Translations under genes and position numbers: made by a program
Assembly: GCF_003002815.1 (NCBI RefSeq)
Contig: NZ_PVTF01000004.1
Location: forward strand, 372,001-436,000
Direction: 5' to 3'
Source of the DNA: Umezawaea tangerina
GTDB lineage: Bacteria > Actinomycetota > Actinomycetes > Mycobacteriales > Pseudonocardiaceae
Length of the DNA stretch: 64,000 nucleotides
Notes under the pieces: generated by a model
Told to the model about the DNA's origin: nothing
Seen by the model: the letters and a program-made list of their open reading frames with translations, nothing else
The model's database searches: none
Shown: piece after piece, positions 56,274-64,000 of the stretch
Position numbering within the stretch: position 1 is the first letter of the stretch
How the letters are laid out: each line of letters begins with the position of its first letter

Positions 56274-57296
56274 TCATTCAGCCGAACCGGATGCGGTCGC
56301 CCCGGCCGGTGCGGCACCCGCTGCCTCGGCATCGCTGCGGATGTCGATGCGCCATCCGGTCAGCCGCGCGGCGAGCCGCGCGTTCTGGCCTTCCTTGCCG
56401 ATGGCGAGCGACAACTGGAAGTCCGGCACCACGACGCGCGCCGTCTTCGCACGCTCGTCGAGCACCGTGACGGAGACAACCTTGGCAGGTGACAAGGCAT
56501 TCCCGACGAACGTGGCCGGGTCGTCCGAGTGGTCGATGATGTCGATCTTCTCGCCGGCCAGCTCGCTCATGACGTTGCGGACGCGGGCGCCCATCGGGCC
56601 GATGCAGGCGCCCTTGGCGTTGACTCCGGACACCGTCGACTTCACCGCGATCTTCGAACGGTGACCCGCCTCACGTGCCACCGCGGGGATCTCCACGGTG
56701 CCGTCCGCGATCTCCGGGACCTCCAGCGCGAAGAGCCTGCGCACGAGGTTCGGGTGCGTCCGGGACAGGGTGATCTGCGGGCCGCGCGCGCCGCGCGAGA
56801 CGCCGACGACGTAGCACTTGAGCCGCGAGCCGTGCTCGTAGGTCTCGCCGGACACCTGCTCGGCGGGCGGCAGCACGCCTTCGGTGTCACCCACCTGGAC
56901 GACGACCATGCCGCGGGCGTTCGCACGCGCGTCGCGCTGGACGACGCCGCCGATGATCTCGCCCTCCTTCGCGGAGAACTCGCCGAAGGTGCGCTCGTGC
57001 TCGGCGTCGCGCAGGCGCTGCAGGATGACCTGCCGGGCCGTGGTCGCGGCGATCCGGCCGAAGCCCTCGGGGGTGTCGTCCCACTCGTCCTCGACCGTGC
57101 CGTCCGGCGCCAGGTCCTGGGCGAGCACCCGGACGGCTCCGGTCTTCTTGTCGATCTCCACGCGGGAATGCGCGTGGTGGCCCTCGGTGTGCTTGTAGGC
57201 CGTCAGGAGCGCGGTCTCGATGGCTTCCAGCACGACGTCGAAGGGGATGTCCTTGTCCCGTTCGATCGCGCGGAGAGCAGCGATGTCGACGTTCAC
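56274..57296 (-). CDS. nusA: Transcription elongation/termination factor NusA
   Basis: The 340-residue protein pauses and guides RNA polymerase and links it to translation. The N-terminal domain ([20 protein letters not shown], about residues 14-33, YKHT) is followed by an S1 domain ([20 protein letters not shown], about 115-134) and two KH domains ([20 protein letters not shown] with PMGARVRN, about 220-248; and [20 protein letters not shown], about 295-314). This is the short actinobacterial form without C-terminal acidic repeats. GTG at 57296 follows GGAGG and overlaps the rimP stop by four bases. Confidence 0.96.
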   Translation of the reverse strand: MNVDIAALRAIERDKDIPFDVVLEAIETALLTAYKHTEGHHAHSRVEIDKKTGAVRVLAQDLAPDGTVEDEWDDTPEGFGRIAATTARQVILQRLRDAEHERTFGEFSAKEGEIIGGVVQRDARANARGMVVVQVGDTEGVLPPAEQVSGETYEHGSRLKCYVVGVSRGARGPQITLSRTHPNLVRRLFALEVPEIADGTVEIPAVAREAGHRSKIAVKSTVSGVNAKGACIGPMGARVRNVMSELAGEKIDIIDHSDDPATFVGNALSPAKVVSVTVLDERAKTARVVVPDFQLSLAIGKEGQNARLAARLTGWRIDIRSDAEAAGAAPAGATASGSAE

Positions 57297-57841
57297 CTCG
57301 ACTCCTCCTTCGATTCTGGTTCGGATTCGTCCTCGTGCTGCCCCGGTTCGAGGATGGACAGCTCCGAGGCGGGGGCCGGCTTGAACTCGATCTCCACGAC
57401 GGCGCGCTCGATCGTTCGGTACTCGACGCGGCGCAGCTCGCCCTTGACCAGCAGCACGACACCGTCGTCGTCGGCTTGGCCGACCCGGCCGAACCACTCG
57501 ACCGCGTCGGGCTGCTTGACCTTGACCAGCCGCAGCTTCGCGCGCCGCCAGTGCCGGGGCCTGGTCAGCGGGCGTTCGGCGCCGGGCGACGTGACTTCGA
57601 GCGTGTACGGACCTGCCATCAGGTGGTCGACTTCGTCGAGGGCGGCGGCGACGGCGCGGCTGGCCTGGGCCACCTCGTCCAGTCCGATGCCGTGCTCGGC
57701 GTCCACGACCACCTTGACCAGCCTGCGACGCCCAGCCTGATGCACGTCGAGCAGCTCGAGGTCGAAGCCGATGGCCTCTACCGCCTCCTGCACGACGGGT
57801 TCTAGCTGCGCGGCGAGGTCTCCGCGCGGCGGGCTGGACAT
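57293..57841 (-). CDS. rimP: Ribosome maturation factor RimP
   Basis: The 182-residue protein matures the 30S subunit. The N-terminal alpha-beta domain ends in [20 protein letters not shown] (about residues 46-65), then [20 protein letters not shown], the family signature (about 79-98). The C-terminal Sm-like domain is seen as [20 protein letters not shown] (about 126-145), and an acidic tail follows. ATG at 57841 follows GGGAG. It is the first gene of the rimP-nusA-ylxR-infB-DUF503-rbfA transcript. Confidence 0.93.
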   Translation of the reverse strand: MSSPPRGDLAAQLEPVVQEAVEAIGFDLELLDVHQAGRRRLVKVVVDAEHGIGLDEVAQASRAVAAALDEVDHLMAGPYTLEVTSPGAERPLTRPRHWRRAKLRLVKVKQPDAVEWFGRVGQADDDGVVLLVKGELRRVEYRTIERAVVEIEFKPAPASELSILEPGQHEDESEPESKEESR

Positions 57842-57990
57842 TTGGTTACTCCCACAGTCTCAGGTGCAGTACACGGGCATGGGAACCCCGGCCGACGCTG
57901 CACTCGCCGGTCGTGGTCGCCCAGACTATCTCGTTCGGAGACCTTCCACGGCCACCGTCGATCACGCCGTCTCTGGCAGGATCGGGATCC

Positions 57991-58443
57991 GTGATCGCCG
58001 ATTCCCGTGGTCCGCTGCTCAACCGACGCCGGGTGCTGCTCGCCGCAGCCGCCGCGCCGTTGGCAGTCGCGTGCACCACACCGCCGCCGCCTCCCCCACC
58101 ACCCGACCCGCTGGCCGAGCTGGTGGTTCAGGCGCGCGCGGACGCCGCACTGGCGACCGCGGCGGGCGCCACCGAGGTCGCCGCCGCCCGCACCGAGCAC
58201 GCCAAGCTCCTCCAGGCCGAGGTCGACCGCGCCCGCCCCAGCACCCCCTCCGCCTCCGCGGCCCCCTCCAGCACGCCACCCGAGCAACCACCCGGCGGCG
58301 CCACCCCGGAACAGGTCGTCGAGGCCCTCACCGCCGCCCGCCAGAAGGGCACCGACCTCATGCCCACCGTGCCCGTCCACCGCGCGGGCCTCCTGGGCTC
58401 CGTCGTCGCGGGCTGCGCCAGCCTGCTGGAGGCCATGTCATGA
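57991..58443 (+). CDS. Tat-exported lipoprotein
   Basis: The 150-residue protein begins with a twin-arginine signal: RRRVLLAAAAAPLAVAC, in which RRR-VLL is the Tat motif and LAVAC the lipobox (modified Cys at about residue 28). A run of prolines follows, and the mature part is Ala/Thr-rich and mostly helical (about 45-145). It overlaps the ferritin-like gene by four bases, and the pair sits divergent from rimP, an arrangement also seen in mycobacteria (Rv2842c-Rv2844 region). Function unknown; a membrane-held partner of the DUF4439 protein is plausible. Confidence 0.8.
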   Translation: MIADSRGPLLNRRRVLLAAAAAPLAVACTTPPPPPPPPDPLAELVVQARADAALATAAGATEVAAARTEHAKLLQAEVDRARPSTPSASAAPSSTPPEQPPGGATPEQVVEALTAARQKGTDLMPTVPVHRAGLLGSVVAGCASLLEAMS

Positions 58444-58913
58444 GCCAACCGAGCTCCACCCCACCCACCGGCAAACCCACGGGTGACGCCATCCAGGCCG
58501 TCCAGGACGCCCTCGCCACCGAACACGCCGCCGTCTGGACCTACGGCCTGGTCAGCGCCTTCCTCAAGGAACAGGCCGACCAAACCGCCGCCGGCGCCAA
58601 CTCCCACCGCGCCCGCCGCGACGCCACGGAAAGAATCCTCCGCGACACCAACGCCGAACCCGTCCCCCCAGCCCCCGCCTACCTCCCCCCAGCCCCGGTA
58701 ACCGACGCCGCCTCCTCCATCGCCGCCCTCGTAGCCGTGGAGATCGACGGCTGCACCGCCTGGCGCGGCGTACTCGACCGCACCGAAGACCAAGACCTAC
58801 GCCGCAGCGCCCTGGACGCCCTCACCTCCTGCGCCGTCCGCGCAACCCGCTGGCGCAAAACCGGCGGCCTAACCCCAACCTCCCTAGCCCTCCCAGGCAC
58901 CGCCGTCGGCTAG
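58440..58913 (+). CDS. DUF4439 ferritin-like protein
   Basis: The 157-residue protein is helical, with the ferritin-like pattern ALATEHAAVWTYGLVSAFL (about residues 24-42) and VAVEIDGCTAWRGVLDRTED (about 98-117), in which the E and H/D residues could bind a metal pair. This fits the DUF4439 family, found beside rimP in actinobacteria. Codon use changes from the plain to the strongly CCC-biased style seen also in pyrD. ATG at 58440 overlaps the lipoprotein stop by four bases. Metal binding is inferred. Confidence 0.82.
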   Translation: MSQPSSTPPTGKPTGDAIQAVQDALATEHAAVWTYGLVSAFLKEQADQTAAGANSHRARRDATERILRDTNAEPVPPAPAYLPPAPVTDAASSIAALVAVEIDGCTAWRGVLDRTEDQDLRRSALDALTSCAVRATRWRKTGGLTPTSLALPGTAVG

Positions 58914-58956
58914 CAAAACAGGGAAAACCAAAGCCAAACAAAGACCAACCACATTC

Positions 58957-59205
58957 TTGGTCCGGCGAAGCTCGGATGCTTTGTCCAACGGCGAAGCCAA
59001 GGATGCCTTGTCCGACGCGCAGCGAGGATGCCTTGTCCAACGGCGAAGCCAAGGATGCCTTGTCCGTCGCGGAGCGAGGGATCCCGAACCGGCGCAGCCG
59101 CCACCTCGCATCCGGCGCGGAGCGCCCGCCCGCTTTGTCCGACGCGAAGCAAGGATGCTTGGTCCGACGCGCAGCGAGGATGCCCGAGTCGGCGAAGCCG
59201 ATGCC
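58957..59205. repeat. GAAGCC-type degenerate array (copy 2)
   Basis: About nine units of 25-28 bases, including two copies of a TTGTCCAACGGCGAAGCCAA-GGATGCC form and copies of TTGTCCGACGCGCAGCGAGG-ATGCC, are shared with 51366-51530. The CGCATCCGGCGCGGAGCGCC stretch (59107) matches 51367 at almost every base. It lies between the converging DUF4439 and membrane-protein genes (gap 58914-59396). Confidence 0.82.
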
Positions 59206-59247
59206 GGGGCCAGCCATTCCCCTCCGGCACCCCGATCCGAAGCCATC

Positions 59248-59310
59248 TCTATGCCTGTCGAACCTTGTCAAGACATCTTTACCGTCTTGACAAGGTTCGA
59301 CAGGCATAGA
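59248..59310. terminator. Perfect 27-base inverted repeat with GTCTTGACAAG core (copy 2)
   Basis: Arms 59248-59274 and 59284-59310 are exact complements around a 9-base loop. The inner 11 bases of each arm equal those of the hairpin at 51560-51612; the outer parts differ. It separates two converging genes and probably stops both transcripts. Confidence 0.8.
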
Positions 59311-59396
59311 ACACTCGGCGAGCGGGGTGGAACCTCCCTAAACCCGCGAGCCCGACGCCACCCCGCACAGCACCACGCACAGCACCACGCCAGGAC

Positions 59397-60200
59397 TCAC
59401 CCAGCCACATCCCCCGCCAACCGAAAAGCATCCTCACTGACCTTCTTCATCAGCCGGTTGTGCTCAGCCTCGTCCGGCCCGTGCTTCACCGTGTCGGACT
59501 CCACGATCACCACTTCCCGGTCCTGAAGCTTCGACGCGAACCCCCCGGACGCCAACGTCTTCAGGTCGGGCACCTTCACGGTCCCTTCCCGCACCAGGTC
59601 GTTCACGTTCCCGGTCCCGTCGGCACTGGTCAGTTCCTTGAACTTGGCCGCGTCCTGCGCGTTGGCCATCCTCACCACGGAAATGGACGTGTAGACCGTT
59701 CGCCCGTCGTCCAACATCGTCGTGAACAACTGCCGCGCCAACTGCGCGCACTGCGTCTTCGCCAGGAAGTCCTTCACCGCCCCGTAGGCGTGGTCAACGC
59801 ACTTCGTGTCCCTCAACGGCGCCGGAATCTGCTCGTTCTTCGCGAACTCGAACTCCCCAGCCGGCACCGTCGACCGGGTAGCCGACGGGTCAGCCGAGTT
59901 CCCCGACCCCCCGGAGTCGATCAACAACCAGATCAACGCCGCCACCAACGCGACAGCGACCAACCCCAACGCCTTGAACGGCAGGTTCTTCCCCCGAGGC
60001 CTCCCAACAGGCCCCGGCACCGACACAGGCGGCCCGACCATGGTCCCCGGACCAGGCCCAGGACCCACCCCAGGACCCATCAACGAGTCCAGCTTCCCCA
60101 TCTCCGAACGCCACAGCGGCGTGGTCTCGTTCACCCCCGGCGGATGGATCCGCGGAAGCTGCTGCGTCACCTCTTCGGGGGACTCACGTGGGACTGACAC
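59397..60200 (-). CDS. Single-pass membrane protein with extracellular domain, function unknown
   Basis: The 267-residue protein has a cytoplasmic, Pro/Gly-rich N-terminus (about residues 1-75), one transmembrane helix (FKALGLVAVALVAALIWLLI, about 77-96) and an extracellular part with two cysteines (in DTKCVDHAYG and KTQCAQLARQ). I do not recognise the domain. GTG at 60200 is preferred to the TTG at 60233 because TACCGT lies 8 bases before it. It and the protein at 62575-63471 share this plan (Pro/Gly tail, one helix, outer domain), but their outer domains are not clearly alike. Confidence 0.75.
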   Translation of the reverse strand: MSVPRESPEEVTQQLPRIHPPGVNETTPLWRSEMGKLDSLMGPGVGPGPGPGTMVGPPVSVPGPVGRPRGKNLPFKALGLVAVALVAALIWLLIDSGGSGNSADPSATRSTVPAGEFEFAKNEQIPAPLRDTKCVDHAYGAVKDFLAKTQCAQLARQLFTTMLDDGRTVYTSISVVRMANAQDAAKFKELTSADGTGNVNDLVREGTVKVPDLKTLASGGFASKLQDREVVIVESDTVKHGPDEAEHNRLMKKVSEDAFRLAGDVAG

Positions 60201-60225
60201 AGTGCCAAACGGTATCCGACCGCGC

Positions 60226-61233
60226 TCATCCAAGCGCCTCGAGCACGAGTTCCACGTCCTCCGCCGTGTTGTACAAGTGGAACCCGAGCCGCACTTTCCC
60301 CGCCCTCAAACCCGCGGCCACACCCGCTTTGACCAGGCGTTCGTGCGCACCGGGCCGATCTACGGCGATGATCGCGGATCCTTCGGGTTCCCGGCCGAGA
60401 CCGATCAGCACCGCGTCGGCCAGTCCGGTGTTGTGCGCCCGCACCGCCGCCTGGTCGAGTGACGCGAGCCACGGAAGGGCGACGGCCGCGCCGACGTGCG
60501 ACAGCCACACCGGGGATGTGTCCAGCGCCCGCGCGTCGGACGCCAGGCGCAGCGGCAGGTCGTAGACGGTCGTCCACCGGTCCTCCCCCGCGTACCAATT
60601 GGCCGCGATCGGCACGGCCCGCGCGAGCGCCTCCGGTGAGCAGGCCAGCCAGCTCGCCCCGCGCGGCGACAGCAGCCACTTGTAGCCGGCGGCGACCACC
60701 CAGTCGGCCCAGCCCACGTCGAGCGGGTACCAGCCGAGCGACTGGGTCACGTCCAGCATCACCGGCACCCCGGTCGCCCGCAGCCCGTCGAGGTCGGCGA
60801 TCCGGCCGTCGGCGGACTGCACCGTGCTCACCGCCACCAGGTCGTACCCGCCCGCGGCGGACACCAGCTCGTCGAGCCCGACCTCCACGACCGTGTGCCC
60901 CTGCGCCGCGAACGGGAACGAGACGCTGGTGAACTCGCCGCGCGCCACCAGCACGCGGGAGCCCTTGGGCAGGCTCGCCGCGACGACCGCGACCAGCTGC
61001 GAGGCCGACGACCCGATCGCGACCCGCTCCGCGGGCATCCCGACGAGCTCGCCGAACGCCGCCCGCGCGGCGACCACGTGCTCGTCGAACAGCGGGGGCC
61101 GGTCGGCGCCGGTGCGCCAGCGGTGCACGGACTCGGCCACGGCGTCGGCCACCACGACGGGCGGGATGCCGATGCTCGGGGTGTTGAGGTAACCGGGCGG
61201 GACGTCGAACTCCTGGCCGAAGGCGCTGCGCAT
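60226..61233 (-). CDS. Class V aminotransferase / cysteine-desulfurase-like PLP enzyme
   Basis: The 335-residue protein is a fold-type I PLP enzyme of the class V group. The PLP lysine is in WVVAAGYKWLLSPRGASWLA (about residues 170-189), the phosphate-binding segment is IGSSASQLVAVVAA (about 72-85) and the Asp that holds the PLP nitrogen is in PVMLDVTQSLGWYPLD. ATG at 61233 has TAGGTT exactly 7 bases upstream. Selenocysteine lyase, EgtE-like and kynureninase-like enzymes all share these marks; there is no egt or kyn gene nearby, so the substrate is open. Confidence 0.87.
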   Translation of the reverse strand: MRSAFGQEFDVPPGYLNTPSIGIPPVVVADAVAESVHRWRTGADRPPLFDEHVVAARAAFGELVGMPAERVAIGSSASQLVAVVAASLPKGSRVLVARGEFTSVSFPFAAQGHTVVEVGLDELVSAAGGYDLVAVSTVQSADGRIADLDGLRATGVPVMLDVTQSLGWYPLDVGWADWVVAAGYKWLLSPRGASWLACSPEALARAVPIAANWYAGEDRWTTVYDLPLRLASDARALDTSPVWLSHVGAAVALPWLASLDQAAVRAHNTGLADAVLIGLGREPEGSAIIAVDRPGAHERLVKAGVAAGLRAGKVRLGFHLYNTAEDVELVLEALG

Positions 61234-61254
61234 ACCCCCGAACCTACGTCGCGC

Positions 61255-62031
61255 TCAGCGCATCCGGATCACGTTGCGGGTCACCCGCGCGGCCGCGTCG
61301 GAGCAGAGGAACGCGATCACACCGCCCACCTCCTCGGCCTCGGCGACGTCGAAGCTCGCCCGCACCTCGTCGTTGACCCAGCCGGTGTCGGTGACCGGCG
61401 GGTGCAGCACGTTCGACGTGATGCCGTGCGCGGACAGCTCGGCGGCGGCGGACATGGCGTAGTTCTCCAGCGCCGCTTTGGCCGCGCCGTAGGACACCTC
61501 GCTCGGGAACCCCTGCTGACCGCCGGAGGTGAGGCTCACGATCCGGCCCCAGTTGCCGCCGCGGGCCACGTGCCGCCGGGCGAACTCCGCGATCAGCAGC
61601 GCGGTGGCGCGGGCGTCGACGGCGAACTGGGTGTCGAACGTGTCGGCGGTGACCGACCGGAGCTTGCGCCCGAACCGGTCGGCGTCCTCGGTCAGGAACG
61701 TGTCCTGCACCCAGCCCGAGGCGTTGTTGACCAGCACGTCGACCGGTCCGAAAACCCGTTCGGCCTCGTCGAACAGCTCGGCGGCGGTCTGCGGCCTGGC
61801 CAGGTCCGCCTCGACGGCGTGCGCCTGGCCACCGGCGGCGAGGATCGCCTCGACGACCTCGTGGGCGTCGGAGTCGCGGCTGGTGAAGTACGCCTCCGGG
61901 GTGCTCGGGTCGGGTTCCGGCTCGTAGCGCAGGAACGTGACGAGGACGTTGACGCCCTGCGCCGCCAGCGCCTTCGCGGTGGCGGCGCCGATGCCCTGGT
62001 TCGCGCCGGTGACGATCGCGGTGTGGACCAT
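61255..62031 (-). CDS. Short-chain dehydrogenase/reductase
   Basis: The 258-residue protein has the SDR dinucleotide motif VTGANQGIGAATA (about residues 7-19), the NNAS motif (NNASGWV, about 100), and the Ser-Tyr-Lys triad in SLTSGGQQGF, SYGAAKAALENYAM (Tyr-X3-Lys, about 166-170). The early loop (about 30-65) is longer than usual. ATG at 62031; a CACGAT box 7 bases before it may be its -10. It is divergent from the yjbQ gene, with 58 bases between starts. The substrate is unknown. Confidence 0.9.
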   Translation of the reverse strand: MVHTAIVTGANQGIGAATAKALAAQGVNVLVTFLRYEPEPDPSTPEAYFTSRDSDAHEVVEAILAAGGQAHAVEADLARPQTAAELFDEAERVFGPVDVLVNNASGWVQDTFLTEDADRFGRKLRSVTADTFDTQFAVDARATALLIAEFARRHVARGGNWGRIVSLTSGGQQGFPSEVSYGAAKAALENYAMSAAAELSAHGITSNVLHPPVTDTGWVNDEVRASFDVAEAEEVGGVIAFLCSDAAARVTRNVIRMR

Positions 62032-62089
62032 GGCGCGGATCGTGCCCCACGGCCGTGCCGGGCGCACCCGAATTGCCTACCGTGGGCGT

Positions 62090-62497
62090 GTGCGCAGCGA
62101 AGAGATCGAGATCAGCACCGGGTCCGACGAGGTCGTGCACGACCTCACCTCGGCGGTCGAGAGGTTCCTGGAGGACGTCGAGGGCGACGGCCTGCTCCAC
62201 GTGTGGGTGCCGCACGCGACCGCCGGGCTGGCCATCCTGGAGACCGGCGCGGGCAGCGACGACGACCTGCTGACGGCGCTGCGGAAGCTGCTGCCCGCCG
62301 ACGACCGCTGGCGGCACCGGCACGGCAGCCGCGGCCACGGCCGCGACCACGTGCTGCCCGCGCTGGTGCCGCCGTACGCGACGGTCCCGGTGCTGGGCGG
62401 CGTGCCGGTGCTCGGCACCTGGCAGTCGATCTGCCTGGTCGACACCAACATCGACAACCCCGTCCGCCGGGTTCGGTTCAGCTTCCTCGCCGGGTAG
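62090..62497 (+). CDS. YjbQ/UPF0047-family protein
   Basis: The 135-residue protein is a single UPF0047 domain, as in YjbQ, a small beta-sandwich with weak thiamine-phosphate-synthase activity reported in the family. Visible marks are HVWVPHATAGLAILETGAG (about residues 37-55) with the conserved HATAG, WRHRHGSRGHGRDHVLPALV with clustered histidines, and the GTWQSICLVDTNIDNPVRRV end (about 107-126). GTG at 62090 has TACCGT (62078-62083) 6 bases upstream. Biological role unclear. Confidence 0.88.
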   Translation: MRSEEIEISTGSDEVVHDLTSAVERFLEDVEGDGLLHVWVPHATAGLAILETGAGSDDDLLTALRKLLPADDRWRHRHGSRGHGRDHVLPALVPPYATVPVLGGVPVLGTWQSICLVDTNIDNPVRRVRFSFLAG

Positions 62498-62574
62498 CCC
62501 ACCGCTGGCCTGCCGGCCCCGTGCGTCCGCGGACGGGTCCGTTTCCGCCGGTGCGGCAGGGTACGGTGCGACGC

Positions 62575-63471
62575 GTGACGCACCCAGGGGACGGGCAAGG
62601 CGGTTGGGGAGGTCAGCAGGGTGGCTGGGGGCAGCCGAGCTACCCCCAGACCGGCGGCTTCCCCCAGCAACAGCAGCAGGCGCAGTACGGCGGCCTCGGC
62701 GTGTACTCCGGCGGCCCGCCCCAGCGGCCGAACCGCGGCCCGTGGCTGGTCGTCGGCATCATCGTCGCGGTGCTCGTGCTGGTCGGCGGCGGTCTGACCG
62801 TGTTCCTGCTCAACCGCGACCCCGACAAGGGCGCCGCGCCCGCCACGTCCTCCGCGCCGACCACCACGTCGTCCGAGGAGACCACCAAGTCGTCCGCCCC
62901 GCCCGCCGCGAGCTGCGAGGCGCACGCCGCGAAGTGGACCTGCGTCGCGGTGAAGTCCGTCGGCTTCGGCTACGACGTGCCCGACACGTGGAAGCCCGCG
63001 ACCCCGACCAGCGTCGGCGTCGTCGAGGGCCTGCCGGACGTGAAGCTGATCGGTCTCGCCACCTACGGCGACTACAAGTGCGGCGGCAAGGGCTACAACC
63101 GCGGCAACACCGGCGCGGCGCTGCTGCCGAAGGGCGACGCGGGCGCGACGGCGAAGGACATCGCCACCAAGCTGAGCACGCAGTACTACAAGTCCGCGCC
63201 CACCTCCAACGCCGTCGTCGGCGAGCCCAAGGAGATCACCCTCCCCAAGACGACCGTGAAGGGGATGCTCGTCGACTCGGTGATCACCACCAGCGGCAAC
63301 AACTGCCTGGCCACCAAGGGTTCCATCCGGGTCCTGGTGCTGCAGAGCACCGACAACCTGCACGTGTTCATGGCCAACGGCGACCTCGAGGGCGGCGCCA
63401 CCGACGCCCCGGCCGCCGTCAGCGAGGCCGACCTCCAGGCCATGGTCGACTCCGTCAAACCGCTGAGCTAG
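62575..63471 (+). CDS. Single-pass membrane protein with extracellular domain, function unknown
   Basis: The 298-residue protein starts with a Gly/Gln/Pro-rich tail (about residues 1-55, with QQQQQ), one transmembrane helix (PWLVVGIIVAVLVLVGGGLT, about 57-76), a Thr/Ser-rich stalk (about 84-110) and an extracellular domain (about 112-298) with four cysteines (ASCEAHAAKWTC, YKCGG, NNCLAT). The plan resembles proteins placed under division or cell-wall control in actinobacteria, but I do not recognise the domain. GTG at 62575 has TACGGT exactly 7 bases upstream. Confidence 0.8.
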   Translation: MTHPGDGQGGWGGQQGGWGQPSYPQTGGFPQQQQQAQYGGLGVYSGGPPQRPNRGPWLVVGIIVAVLVLVGGGLTVFLLNRDPDKGAAPATSSAPTTTSSEETTKSSAPPAASCEAHAAKWTCVAVKSVGFGYDVPDTWKPATPTSVGVVEGLPDVKLIGLATYGDYKCGGKGYNRGNTGAALLPKGDAGATAKDIATKLSTQYYKSAPTSNAVVGEPKEITLPKTTVKGMLVDSVITTSGNNCLATKGSIRVLVLQSTDNLHVFMANGDLEGGATDAPAAVSEADLQAMVDSVKPLS

Positions 63472-63479
63472 GAGTGGCC

Positions 63480-64000
63480 GTGAAGACGCTGGTGCTGTGG
63501 GACATCGACCAGACCCTCATGGAGGCCCGCGGCCTGGGCCACAGCTGGTACCGCACGGCCCTGCAAGCGGCGGCGGGCACCGAGCTGCGGCACGTCCCCA
63601 GCTTCCCCGGCCGCACCGAGATGGCCATCTCCCACGAGCTGCTGGTGCTGCACGACATCGAGCCCACCCCCGAGCAGATCGCCGCCCTGCACCGCGAGCT
63701 CATCGCCGTCGCCGACCGCGAACACCCCCTCCTCCTCGAACACGGCCGCGCCCTCGCCGGCGCCCCCGAAGCCCTCGCCGCGCTCGCCGCCCGTGACGAC
63801 GTCGTCCAGAGCGTCGTCACCGGCAACCTCGCCGAGATCGCCAGGTACAAGCTCGCCGCCTACGGCCTCGACCCCCACGTCGACCTCGACATCGGCGGCT
63901 ACGGCTCCCTCTCCCCCGACCGCCCCGCCCTCGTCATCGACGCCATCCGCCGCGCCACCACCAAACACGGCCACCCGTTCCCCGCGGACTCCGTGGTCGT
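63480..64000 (+). CDS. HAD-superfamily hydrolase (partial)
   Basis: The first 173 residues are visible; the gene runs off the right edge. Motif I is LVLWDIDQTL (DXDXT, about residues 4-13), motif II is VVTGN (about 113-117, Thr), and a helical cap lies between. These define a phosphoglycolate-phosphatase-like HAD enzyme. GTG at 63480 follows GGAG (63471-63474); a second GTG at 63474 would add two residues. It begins 8 bases after the previous stop, so the two are probably cotranscribed. The motif III lysine and IV aspartates are near or beyond the edge. Confidence 0.88.
   Translation, partial: MKTLVLWDIDQTLMEARGLGHSWYRTALQAAAGTELRHVPSFPGRTEMAISHELLVLHDIEPTPEQIAALHRELIAVADREHPLLLEHGRALAGAPEALAALAARDDVVQSVVTGNLAEIARYKLAAYGLDPHVDLDIGGYGSLSPDRPALVIDAIRRATTKHGHPFPADSVV

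Noticed and set aside
51366-59205. GAAGCC arrays considered as CRISPR or as genes with repeated peptide units
   Set aside because: Units follow each other with no unique spacers, unit length varies, and translations in all frames are simple and change at indels.

Overview
The window comes from a high-GC actinobacterium, most likely a filamentous member of the Pseudonocardiales (Saccharothrix/Actinosynnema/Lentzea type). This is inferred from the very high GC at third codon positions, heavy use of GTG and TTG starts, actinobacterial families (PspM-type Psp partner, ClgR, TIGR03085, DUF5753, DUF4439, SigD) and a gene order that follows the M. tuberculosis pspA-clgR-pgsA-argA-ftsK ... rnj-dapA ... 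thyX ... dapB-pepR-gpsI-rpsO-ribF-truB ... dinF-nrnA-rbfA-infB-ylxR-nusA-rimP backbone (recalled, not searched). No rRNA, tRNA, insertion sequence, prophage or CRISPR array was seen.

Layout. 1-2243: two paralogous sigma-like proteins, one cut by the window edge, the other overlapping a sigD-type sigma factor gene. 2339-8139: a methyltransferase, an overlapping ParA-like/LysE/Nei2 trio, pyrD and a uracil permease. 8412-10794: a phage-shock module (pspM, pspA, clgR) with a ClgR operator. 10939-15771: cinA/pncC, pgsA and rimO chained by 4-base overlaps, argA-like GNAT, a MerR-type regulator and a secreted phospholipase A2. 15816-22912: ftsK, an acyltransferase, and an RND pump divergent from a MarR regulator. 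23477-24822: a TetR-controlled membrane protein. 25335-31385: rnj, dapA, a TIGR03085 protein, a receptor Ser/Thr kinase, an ACT protein and thyX. 31559-38127: an RHH/DUF4097 pair, YcaQ-like glycosylase, two-component system, GNAT, membrane protein and DUF5753 regulator. 38985-47496: dapB, M16 protease, pnp, rpsO, HTH protein, ribF and truB. 47508-57841: MFS and MATE exporters and the translation block nrnA-rbfA-DUF503-infB-ylxR-nusA-rimP. 57991-64000: a Tat lipoprotein with a ferritin-like partner, membrane proteins, a class V aminotransferase, SDR, YjbQ and a partial HAD hydrolase.

How the genes work together. Most are housekeeping: translation and RNA turnover (rimP, nusA, ylxR, infB, rbfA, truB, rpsO, pnp, rnj, nrnA, rimO), lysine/peptidoglycan precursor supply (dapA, dapB), pyrimidine and thymidylate supply (pyrD, uracil permease, thyX), membrane and division (pgsA, plsC-like, ftsK) and envelope stress (psp/clgR).

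The less ordinary material lies between genes. About nineteen genes have a TANNNT-like box 6-8 bases before the start codon, suggesting leaderless mRNAs; this was used to choose starts. Gene 3' junctions come in two forms: short junctions holding one perfect hairpin, and long (0.37-0.86 kb) junctions filled with degenerate tandem arrays and long perfect inverted repeats. Two of these designs occur twice in the window with the same architecture, so they look like dispersed, perhaps undescribed, repeat elements.
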